From Cervus elaphus (taxonomy: Eukaryota > Chordata > Mammalia > Artiodactyla > Cervidae), in contig NC_057832.1 in assembly GCF_910594005.1 (NCBI RefSeq), positions 101,133,152 through 101,197,151 on the forward strand: a stretch of 64,000 nucleotides of DNA. Reading direction: 5' to 3'. The position numbers and the translations under genes are program-made. Below, one piece after another: positions 55,199-64,000 of the stretch. Position 1 is the stretch's first letter; every line of letters starts with the position of its first letter. The notes below the pieces were generated by a model that worked only from the letters and a program-made list of their open reading frames with translations, was not told the DNA's origin and searched no databases.

Positions 55199-55952
55199 CG
55201 GTTCAGTTCAGTCACTCAGTTGTGTCCGACTCTTTGCAACCCCATGAATCACAGCATGCCAGGCCTCCCTGTCCATCACCAACTCCCGGAGTTTCGTCCT
55301 TGAGTTCATGTTCATGTCCTTGAGTCGGTGATGCCATCCAGCCATCTCATCTTCTGTCGTCCTCTTATCCTCCTGCCCCCAATACCTCCCAGCATCAGGA
55401 TCTTTTCCAATGAGTCAACTCTTTGCATGAGGTGGCCAAAGTACTGGAGTTTCAGCTTCAGCATCAATCCTTCCAACACCCAGGACTGATCTCCTTTAGG
55501 ATGGACTGGTTGGATCTCCTTGCAGTCCAAGAGACTCTCAAGGGTCTTCTCCAACACCACAGTTCAAAAGCATCAATTTTTCAGTACTCAGCTTTCTTCA
55601 CCGTCCAACTCTCACATCCATACATGACCACTGGAAAAACCATAGCCTTGACTAGACGGACCGCTGTTGGCAAAGTAATGTCTCTGCTTTTTAATATGCT
55701 GTCTAGGTTGGTCATAACTTTCCTTCCAAGGGGCAAGCATCTTTTAATTTCATGCCTGCAATCACCATCTGCAGTGATTTTGGAGCCCAAAAAAATAAAG
55801 TCTGACACTGTTTCCACTGTTTCCCCATCTATTTGCCATGAAGTGGTGGGACCAGATGCCATGATCTTAGTTTTCTGAATGTTGAGTTTTAAGCCAACTT
55901 TTTCACTCTTCTCTTTCACTTTCATCAAAAGGCTTTTTAGTTCCTCTTCACT
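55199..55952 (-). mobile_element. BovB LINE, 5'-truncated, 12-bp TSD
   Basis: 754 bp of minus-strand BovB from the segment after the RT YADD box (E-E-E-L-K-S-L...) to the ctgaactgaac tail. The 115-codon frame 55928-55581 is a long intact piece of the ORF2 C-terminus. TAAACCTGGGTT flanks it at 55187-55198 and 55953-55964. Confidence 0.95.
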
Positions 55953-55964
55953 TAAACCTGGGTT

Positions 55965-58126
55965 ACTTACCTATAAAACTGCCTAGTACATGGGAACCAG
56001 ATGAGATGTTATCCCAATCCCCTTTTTTTTCAAATCTAGGATGTTGGTAGAAACATTGATTCCTCTTTTCAGAAGAAAATATAAGAAAAAGAGAAATAGT
56101 ATCCAGTCGCTTATAAGACAATTATAAACATTGCCTTCCTTTGTCTTCGACTTTTCTTCTTCTACTTCACCCTTTATATTATTGCTTTCTTTTTTCCTAC
56201 ACAATTTAAAAGACCGCTGACCTCATTTTAAATGAAAAGCAGTATAGAAAGCAGGAAATATCTCCTTGGGATGGGGCTGGATAAGCAAATACTTCTACAT
56301 ACATGTAAACATTCTGAACACCTGTACAGATAGCTGAATCTCTGCTCCAAACTGTCCTAAGTCTCATTAGTTGGGACTTTGACTGCTGGACAGCTCCAAG
56401 TTTCCTATGAATATTTTCCCACCCATTCCATCTCCTGTTTAATTTTCAGAGCTGCCACCTTCACAGAAGCTGCTGGTTCAAGACAAATTGAGGAGGGTGA
56501 CCAGAAAAGACTCCTATCCTTTCAATATGGCACATCACCACCCTATGTTTAGAGGGTGAACTTGAGAGCACAGAATTCAAAGATGAAAGGAACGTAAGAG
56601 GATACATGAGTCAAGTTTTCTATATGTGTCTCCCTTGTAGATCATACCTGATAGTCATCCAGACTGACCTGAGAATTTTCCAATGACAAAAATATCCTAC
56701 CTCTTTCATTTTTATGCTGATAGATGAGTATTTAGAGCACAAAAAGTGTTCAATCACAAGGCCAAAAAGGAAAAAAAAAATTCCTAATCCTGCCACCCTT
56801 TAAAATATCAACTATTTTTAACTTTTATTACTATGTTACTGATCCAGGACCCCCAGTCTCAAGTAAATACAGCCATTTAGGGTCCATGAGGAATGTAAAG
56901 GAGCAGAACCATTGGGCTTAAAGACATTTTGGAGATTTTATTTGTCCATGGTACCAATCATACCATGAGAGTCAGATCTTGCAAAGAAAAGTTGTGTATA
57001 GAATTTAGAACCCTCAGTAGCACAGTGTTTTCTGAATCTCTTCCTAATCATGCCCTTTTGTCACTCTGACACCCATACAATAAAAGAAAATTTCTGAGAT
57101 TATCTTATTGAGGGATCTTTCCAACATTTACACATACTATCTAACAATGTGTTCCCAAGTTGCCTGAATTGTACCAGGTGATGGGATTCTTTTCAAAGGA
57201 AACTGGAGAGTTCAGCAGTATTCTGAAACAACTAGGTGTGGCAACACAAAGAACAAAAATAATGAAAGAAAACCCTTCAAAGATAGTGTGCCCCTGGAAA
57301 CAGACAGTCTGCCTTTTCACATTGGGCATGTGGGAGATTCTTTTAAGCTGAGTTGTAAGGGTGAAAGGGCTGTTGAGTTTTGGCGAAGCAAATTTAGAAA
57401 ATCAGTTAGCTAATAGAGAGGGTAGAAGACTGTGAACTATAATTTTGGCTAAGTGAATAGAATGGAGAGATTTCTTTAATGATTATTATTTTTAATGAAT
57501 TTTTGTAAAGAGAAACTATCGAAAAAATTCAAACAACAGACACACACACACACAAATACAAGAAAGAAAGCAAAAACCATCCCACATCCCACCACCTAAA
57601 AATAACTATCATAGATGTTACAGGAATGTTATTTCAGAGATGGGATAAGAGATATCTTAGAATTTTAAAAAGCAGTTTGCACTCAGGCAGCTAAACAGGG
57701 TCTTTGGATGATGGTCTAAAGAGACTCTAGACCTGACTTTTGAAAATGTCTAGTTCTTCTGAAAAGTGATGAGAGGAAGTGAAGAGCAGAAGAATGATCA
57801 GTCCATAAGCAATTGTAAGAGTATGAGTTCAATAGAAATAAGCAGATATGTTTATTTATTCTAAATATCCGAGATTGACCCTCAATCTGGCTGCATCTGA
57901 AACATATTACAACAAGATATGTTTCCAACATGCTTTCAGTTTATGAGTCAACATTATGCTGACTCTCATAACCATGTAAAATAATCAGTTGATACTAAGC
58001 TGGTACATATTAATTTGGTCATTCCAGTTGTTTATGGCAAAGTATCCTTTTTGCTTAATTAGACAGCTATTTTGATTGTCCAGTGCTAATAGTTTACCAG
58101 CAATTAAATGACCATCACCTTTGGAG
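55965..58126. other. No gene recognised
   Basis: About 2.2 kb of AT-rich sequence with a short CA run at 57539-57555. 57480-57620 may be L1-derived. No splice-flanked frame or RNA gene was seen. Confidence 0.4.
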
Positions 58127-58137
58127 TAGGAAATGAT

Positions 58138-58952
58138 GTTGTTGTTATTCAGTTGCTCAGTCATGTCTGCTTCTTTGTGACCCCATGGACTGCAGCACAT
58201 CAGGCTCCTCTGTCCTTCACTATCTCCTGGAGTTTGCTGAAACTCATGTTCATTGAGTCAGAGATATTATCTAACCATGTCATCCTCTGCCGCATCCTTC
58301 TCCTTTTGCCTTCAATCTTTCCCGGCATTAGAGTCTTTTCCAATGAGTTAGCTCTTCACATCAGGAGGCAAAGTATTAGAACTTCAGCTTCAGCATCAGT
58401 CCTTCCAATGAGTATTCAGGTTGATTTCCTTTAGGATTCACTGGTTTAATCTCCTTGCAGTCGAAGGGACTCTCAAGAGTCTTCCCTAGCACCACAGTTT
58501 AAAAGCATCAATTCTTCAGCGTTCAGTCTTCTTTATGGTCCAACTCTCATATCTGTTCATGACTACTGGAAAAACCAGAGCTTTGACTATATGGACCTTT
58601 GTCAGCAAAGTGATGTCTCTGCTTTTTACTATGCTGTCTAGGTTTGTCATAGCTTTCCTTTCAAGGAGCAAGTGTGTTTTAATTTCATGGCTGTAGTCAC
58701 CATCTGCAGTGATTTTGGAGCCCCAGAAAATAAAATCTGTTACTGTTTCCACTTTTTACCCTTCTAATCACCATGAAGTGATGGGACTGGATGTCATGAT
58801 CATAGTTTTTTGAATGCTGGATTTGAAGCCAGCTTTTTCACTCTCCTCTTTCACCCTCATCAAGAGGTTCTTTAGTTCCTCTTCACTTTCTGCCATTGGA
58901 GTGATATCATCTGCATATCTGAGGTCGTTGATATTTCTCCAGGCAATCTTAA
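58138..58952 (-). mobile_element. BovB LINE, 5'-truncated, 11-bp TSD
   Basis: 815 bp of minus-strand BovB. It begins just upstream of the RT catalytic box, which still reads as YADD on the minus strand (about 58907-58918), and ends at the 3' terminus near 58140. TAGGAAATGAT flanks it at 58127-58137 and 58953-58963. Frames are interrupted. Confidence 0.95.
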
Positions 58953-58963
58953 TAGGAAATGAT

Positions 58964-59368
58964 AGGCAAACCTAAACTCTTGCCTAGCACTTCTATTTAT
59001 TTATCATCTGATGCCTACATTCTCACTTTACTTTCCCTTGTAGCAAAAACTCTAGCAAAACCATCTTCCTGTGGTTCTTTGAATACACAATTTGGTGCCA
59101 CTTCATATTTCCATTATCTTGGCAATATATTTAATTCCCAGGAGAACAGCTTCCCAGGGGTAGGGAGTGGCAGGGAAGGAAAGGCAGATGCACCGCACCT
59201 TGGTCTTCAGGTGAACGACCAGTCATTTTGCCCTTGCTTTAGGCCAGAAAGGCTGTAGCAGGAGCTTAATACGGCAGATGCCAGTATATATAGAAATTAC
59301 ATTATTCCCGGTACAAAAGATTCTGCCCACTCTTCTGGTTAAGTTCATGCTTATCAGTAAAGGCATAT
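58964..59368. other. No gene recognised
   Basis: Unique-looking. A 99-codon plus-strand frame at 58959-59258 starts at the BovB edge and lacks motifs or splice sites. Confidence 0.35.
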
Positions 59369-59377
59369 ATACATTGT

Positions 59378-59855
59378 TGTTGTTCAGTTGCTAAGTCCTG
59401 TCTGCAACCCAATGGACTGCAGCATGCCAGGCTTCCCTGTCCTTCACCATCTCCTGGAGTTTGCTCAAACTCAGGTCCATTGAGTTAGTGATGCCATCCA
59501 ACCATCTCATCCTCTGTCACTCTCTTTGCCTCCTGCCTTTAATCTTTCCCAACATCAGGGTCTTTTCCAGTGAGTTGGCTCTTTGCCTCAGGTATCCTAA
59601 AGATTGGAGCTTAAGCTTCAGCATCAGTCCTTCCAATGAATATTCAGGGTTGGTTTCCTTCAGGATGAACTAGTTTGATCTCCTTGCTGTCCAACGGACT
59701 CTCATGAGTCTTCTCCAGCACCACGATTTGAAAGCACCAGTTCTTCAGTGCTCAGCTATCTTTATAATCCAACTCTCATATCCATACACGACTACTGGAA
59801 AAACCATAGCTTTGACTATATGGACCTTTGTCAGCAAAGTGATGTCTGCTTTTTC
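59378..59855 (-). mobile_element. BovB 3' end, 9-bp TSD
   Basis: About 480 bp of minus-strand BovB, 5'-truncated near the L-L-T-K-V-H-type codons. A short deletion removes part of the terminal 'gtctgactctttgtgacc' text at about 59402. ATACATTGT flanks it at 59369-59377 and 59856-59864. Confidence 0.92.
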
Positions 59856-59919
59856 ATACATTGTCATATGCCCTGTTCAATCCAAATCTGCCACTTCAGT
59901 ATTCACCTGAGAATAGTAT

Positions 59920-60385
59920 TCTTTGTTTTAAATTGAAATGTAGTTGATCAACAGTAATACATTAGTTTCAGATGTACAACATAGGGTTCAATATTTATAA
60001 ACATTACGAACTGATCACCACAATGTCTAGTTAACCATCTGTCACCATTCAAAGTTATTACAATATTATTGACTATATTCCCTATTCTGTATCCACATGA
60101 TTCATTTGTTTTTTTAACCAGAAGTTTTTACCTCTTAATCCCCTTCACCTTCTTCATCCAAATCCCAACCTGCCTGCCTTCTGACAACTACCAGTTTGTT
60201 CTCTGTATCTACGAGTCTGTTTCTATTTTGTTTTGTTTGTTCATTTATTTTGTTTTTTAGATTCCACATATAAATGAAATCAAATAGTATTTGTCTTTTT
60301 CATTTCACTTAGTGAAATATTCTCTAGGTCTATTCAAGTTGTTGCAAATGGCAAGATTTCATTCTTATTTTTATAGTTGGATAAT
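59920..60385 (-). repeat. L1 3' region, antisense
   Basis: 'aaatgtagttgatcaacagt', 'agattccacatataaatgaa', 'gcaaatggcaagatttcatt' follow the antisense L1 3' region. It stops where the BovB junction begins. Confidence 0.7.
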
Positions 60386-60443
60386 AATAGTCATGTATTA
60401 TCGAGTTGATGCTCTTATCAATTGATATTCTTGAGAGTATATT

Positions 60444-60788
60444 ATCAACTGATACTCTTGAGAGCCCTTTGGACTGCAAGGAGTTCAGACCTGTCAATCC
60501 TAAAGCAAATAAATCCTGAGTATTCTTTTGAAAGACTGATGCTGATGCTGAAGCTCCAATACTTTGGCCACCTGATTCGAACAGCCGACTCATTAGAAAA
60601 GACCCTGATGCTGGGAAAGATTGAAGGCTGGAGGAGAAGGAGACGACAGAAGACGAGATGTTTGTAGGCATCACTGACTCAATGGACATGAGTTTGAGCA
60701 AGCTCCGGGAAATGGTGAAGGACAGGGAAGCCTGGCGTGCTGCAGTCCATGGGGTCACAAAGAAGCGGACATGACTGACTGAAAAACA
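60444..60788 (+). mobile_element. BovB 3' end with repeated 5' junction
   Basis: Sense BovB of ~340 bp from 'actcttgagagccctttgg' to 'gaagcggacatgactgactg'. At its 5' edge two 21-bp copies (60417-60437 and 60444-60464), 19 of 21 bases equal, both contain the first BovB bases. Confidence 0.88.
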
Positions 60789-60799
60789 ACAAAAATCAA

Positions 60800-61195
60800 G
60801 TCACAGCGCTCTGGCTTTCCCAGATATAAGCCTGCTGGTTTCTAAAGCTGGATGTTAGTGGTGCTCATCTTTCTGGTGCAGGTCCCCCTGGCTGGGGCGT
60901 CTACCTGAGCTCTGGCTCTCTCCCTCCACAGGGAGAAAGCTCTGTGACTATGATATCCCTACTGATAGTGGGTAACTCATGGGGGGAGTGGGTTCTGATT
61001 AGACTGTGTCTCTGTCCCTCCTACCCATCTCAATGGGCCTTTCCCTTATGTCTTTAGTTGTAGAAAATCTGTTCTGCTAATTTTTGAGTCATTTTCAGAG
61101 ACAGTTGGTCTTTGTGTAGTTGCAGTTTTGGTGTGTCTGGGGGAGGAGGTGAGCCGAATATCCTCCTACTCTGCCATCTTGATCTAGAACCCTTC
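60800..61195. repeat. Possible L1-derived sequence
   Basis: 'agatataagcctgctggttt', 'cacagggagaaagctctgtg' and 'ctactctgccatcttgatct' are phrases I associate with mammalian L1 flanks. Family and strand are uncertain. Confidence 0.35.
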
Positions 61196-62204
61196 TAAGA
61201 ATACTATTCTTGCTTAGCCAAGCCTGCTTCCCCTATGGGAAGAATAAAGAAGACATCTTTTTCTTTGTAAGTAAAACTATTCAATAATGGGGGAGGAGGC
61301 CTTTGTCACATCAAGGTCCATTTTTACTGGTTATGTTTTTTTTTCTGAGCATACTAAATATTTCCCTGAGTCAAGGTTTATTCTTTTGATTTTCTAATCT
61401 TTGACTTTTAAAAATGTGTTACTCTTAACTTCATTTATTTATTTATTGGTGAATGTATCCCATAAGATTCTTTCTCTTGCTGAGATGAAGTAATTATTAT
61501 TTAATTATTTCTTTATGAAAAGGAAAGAGTGAAATTCTCCTTCCCCTACTCTTAAACATACCTCATTAAACTCACGTTTGGGCAAAGACTTGGCTGGAAA
61601 TTGTTAAATTTGAAGGAAATTTTCTTTTTTTTATGTTGCAAAAAACAGGGACATTGTGATCTCCATTATGTGTGTTGAATTCAGAGAACATTGATACTGA
61701 TTATCCACAAGGTAGATTATCCCAGTTATTTTTATTTAAAATTTTTATGCTAGCATTCCCCTCCTACTTATATTTGACTAATGCTAATACAAAATTAGAT
61801 GCCATTTTCTGACTTACTCACCAACTGACACTGAGAAAATGCAGGTCAAATAGATGAAAGAGGAAAACCAATATATTTCCTTGGTAACCTGCATATCACA
61901 ATTAAAGGTAATTGCTTAATCAGAAATATGGATATTTTCACCTAATAATAGCTCTGTTTATCTCATAAACTAGAATATAAGACCACCTGATTCATTTTCC
62001 AGAAAAAAATTGTCAATGGTTTTAGCAAATTAGTTTTTCACTGACATGTTCTAATTTAAAGGTACCATTTCATTTTAATTGAGCGTGGAACTTTACCATT
62101 TTTTTTTACTATTGATACTTGTGAAAATCAAGCAGCAGGCTCCAAGTCCATTCCTATGTCACTTGTTTTTACTTTTATTGTATATAAAGAGTAGGAGCCA
62201 CATT
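61196..62204. other. No gene recognised
   Basis: About 1 kb of AT-rich sequence with a short 'attt' repeat at 61433-61448. No exon or repeat named. Confidence 0.4.
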
Positions 62205-62215
62205 CTACGTAAAGG

Positions 62216-62349
62216 CGGCTGCTGCTGCTAAGTCGCTTCAGTCGTGTCCAACTCTGCGCGACCCCATAGACAGCAGCCCACCGGGCTCCTCTGTCCCTGG
62301 GATTCTCCAGGCAAGAATACTGGAGTGGGTTGCCATTTCCTTCTCCGAA
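62216..62349 (-). mobile_element. Bov-A2 SINE monomer, 11-bp TSD
   Basis: On the minus strand it runs 'ggagaaggaaatggcaaccc' to 'cgacttagcagcagcagccg', the end type of Bov-A2. CTACGTAAAGG (62205-62215) and CTATGTAAAGG (62350-62360) are its TSD. The single difference is C-to-T at a CpG. Confidence 0.93.
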
Positions 62350-62360
62350 CTATGTAAAGG

Positions 62361-62809
62361 AATTAAGGCCATATTTCAAAACACTTCTTCCTCCTTCCCT
62401 AGATTAATTAAGTAGCCACCTCAATGTTTGAAACTTCATTAATATTAGCTGATTAGGCATGTTAGAAACAGAATCAATTTGAATTAGTGAAAACTTTGAA
62501 TGCATATAAAAATACATACTTTTATCCCTTTATGGTATGATATGCCACTCATACAAAGTATTTCCAAGAAGAAAAGCTACTGTTAGGACTGTTTTAAGGA
62601 GAAGATTTTTCAGAATTGTGCACTTTAAGCTTTTTAAGCAAATGAATGTTGCTAGGTTATCTGAATGTTGAGTTCACATTCCCTGAGCAGTTACTATATG
62701 TTCAGCATCATGCCAGAAAAAATGTGTCTTCTTTAGTCAACAGTTCACTCTAAATTATTATTCATTTTGCCTAGTGACACTTTATCTCATGCTTTAATCA
62801 CCACCTGTC
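62361..62809. repeat. Mostly unassigned; MIR-like fragment 62680-62720
   Basis: 'ctgagcagttactatatgtt' resembles antisense MIR. The rest is unassigned. Confidence 0.3.
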
Positions 62810-62960
62810 TGAATTTACTCATTTATTCAAAAGACATTGAACAGTTATAATGGGTTAGGCACAGGCACAAATTCAAAATGACTGGGGTCATAGGGTGAAA
62901 GTTATTTACCATGTGGACCAACACTAACAATCATCAATCAATCAATCAATCAGCCCTTTG
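62810..62960 (-). repeat. L2-like 3' end and AATC repeat
   Basis: 'tttactcatttattcaaaag', 'gggttaggcacaggcaca' resemble antisense L2 3' text. An AATC/AATCATC run occupies 62928-62951. Confidence 0.45.
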
Positions 62961-62981
62961 TTCTAAGTAATTCAGCTGGTT

Positions 62982-63216
62982 GAGAGTTTCTCAAGCTTGG
63001 CACTGTTAGCATTTTGGATCAGATGGTTCTTGTTATGCGGGTTGTCCTGTCCACTGTAGGATGTTTAACATTATGCTTTGCCTCTTTCCATTAGATGCCG
63101 GTAGCACCCCCACTTTTAGTTCTGGTCATCAAAAACCTCTCCAGACATTGCCAGATGTCCCAGGGGTGAGGTGAGGGTGGCGGGGCAGCAACATCATGCC
63201 TGGCTGAGAACCATGG
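62982..63216. mobile_element. hAT-type DNA transposon relic
   Basis: The left end (agagtttctcaagcttggc) and right end (ggctgagaaccatgg) resemble the inverted ends of a common hAT whose termini read 'cagtggttctcaacc'. Internal text ('gttagcattttggatcagat', 'ctctccagacattgccagat') fits. AGCTGGTT and AGCTAGTA next to the ends could be an 8-bp TSD with two mismatches. Confidence 0.65.
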
Positions 63217-63224
63217 AGCTAGTA

Positions 63225-63360
63225 TGTACTTTATACCTTCTTTACTGGATTATTAAGACCTTGAGGGCAGAGTCTCAGTCTGATTCATCACTCTACTGCC
63301 CTCTCCCCACCAACTAAATTTAGCTTCTGGCACAGAAATGTGCTTCTTGATGAATGTTCT
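63225..63360 (+). repeat. L2 3' end, sense
   Basis: 'accttgagggcagagtctca', 'tagcttctggcacagaaatg' and 'tgatgaatgttctga' follow the L2 3' end. Confidence 0.6.
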
Positions 63361-64000
63361 GAAAAGAACAAAATATCTCTGGAGTACCTATGCTGTCGTC
63401 AGCTCTGCACAAAGCACTTCAGTAAACCCAGAAGATGAATAGGTAACCAGGGTAAGTCGTCTAATGAATTTTTATTATTTGAATAATCACTCCCTATTCA
63501 CATCGTGTATACCCACTTTGGTGCCAAAAGCCTACATTTGTGTAGGGCTTTAATGTGTATGAAGCATATTTTACATAATGGCGTTTGATCCAGATACAAA
63601 GATAATCACCTCTGTTTATAATTTAAGCTCCCAAGTCGCAGAGCCATAGTCTCAGGCAGGAGTGGGAGGTATTTTGATTTCAGTGGCATTGCTTTGGTTA
63701 TTAAAACAAAACAAAACCAAACCCCCAAAATACTCAATTTAAGATTGGTTTAATAATGTTAAATCTAAAGTTCAGGATTTTTTTTTTTTTTTTTTGCTAT
63801 GTTAGAAGTAGAACATCTCAAAGGCTCTCCTGTGATCTAAGTGATTCTGGTTTATTTAGATTCCTGGAAATTGCCAGAGGACTTTAAGGGAGGAGAGAAA
63901 AAAAAGTGAGGAAATTTTCCCTGTGGGCAATTGGGGAAAACAAAAATATTTTTGTGCTGTGGAGACTTCTCAGGAAAGAAGGATTGGCCAGCAGCGGCAT
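63361..64000. other. Weak MIR traces, T-run, no gene recognised
   Basis: 63370-63430 and 63540-63640 carry weak antisense MIR phrases. A run of about 18 T lies at 63778-63795 and an A/C-rich stretch at 63702-63730. No exon seen before the window ends. Confidence 0.35.

Noticed and set aside
60800..61195. Text considered as an endogenous retrovirus LTR
   Set aside because: No TG...CA ends, polyadenylation signal arrangement or flanking internal region were visible. It fits better as L1-derived, and is left uncertain.
1..64000. tRNA, rRNA, snRNA, Y RNA and 7SL genes
   Set aside because: No recognisable copy was seen on either strand. The tRNA-like stretches all belong to Bov-tA or CHR SINE heads.

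Overview
The window is nuclear DNA from a pecoran ruminant (cattle, sheep, goat or a relative). The evidence is the repeat content. It is dense in BovB (RTE-type) LINE copies and in Bov-tA and Bov-A SINEs, which occur in ruminants. It also has cetartiodactyl CHR-type tRNA SINEs over a background of older mammalian repeats (MIR, L2, L1M, hAT relics). I cannot separate cattle from other bovids by eye. There are no bacterial or viral genes, no operons, no CRISPR array and no recognisable tRNA, rRNA or snRNA gene. It reads as AT-rich intronic or intergenic sequence.

Only one stretch looks like a host gene: a candidate spliced exon at 42411-42647. It has a branch-point-like site, a pyrimidine tract, a 3' splice site, a start codon in fair context, 68 open codons and a consensus 5' splice site. 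I do not recognise the protein. If real, the window lies around the first coding exon of a plus-strand gene with large introns.

Layout. 0.5-9 kb: L2 relics, some cut open by a SINE or by two tandem BovB ends. 9.9-12.5 kb: MIRs, a twin-primed L1 and a TSD-flanked BovB. 12.5-15.5 kb: little recognisable apart from a MIR. 15.5-19.5 kb: old LINE sequence hit by SINEs and by an inverted-arm BovB with an RT segment. 20-25 kb: MIRs, an L2, and an L1 split by two oppositely oriented BovBs. 27-31 kb: L2 and L1M cut by three same-strand Bov-tA copies. 32.1-35.3 kb: a near full-length but broken minus-strand BovB, followed by L2. 36-51 kb: many Bov-tA and BovB insertions with clean target-site duplications (TSDs), plus the candidate exon. 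51-55 kb: mostly unique, with one hAT and one MIR. 55-60.8 kb: four more BovB copies. 61-64 kb: unique sequence, a Bov-A2, a hAT relic and an L2 end.

The most interesting material is retrotransposition structure rather than a new gene system. It includes two apparent poly(A)-only insertions with their own TSDs, two twin-primed (5'-inverted) LINEs, a compound BovB insertion inside an L2, a 73-bp BovB insertion with a perfect TSD, and closely spaced inverted SINE pairs. Coordinates of old repeats are approximate to tens of bases. TSD-bounded elements are given to the base.
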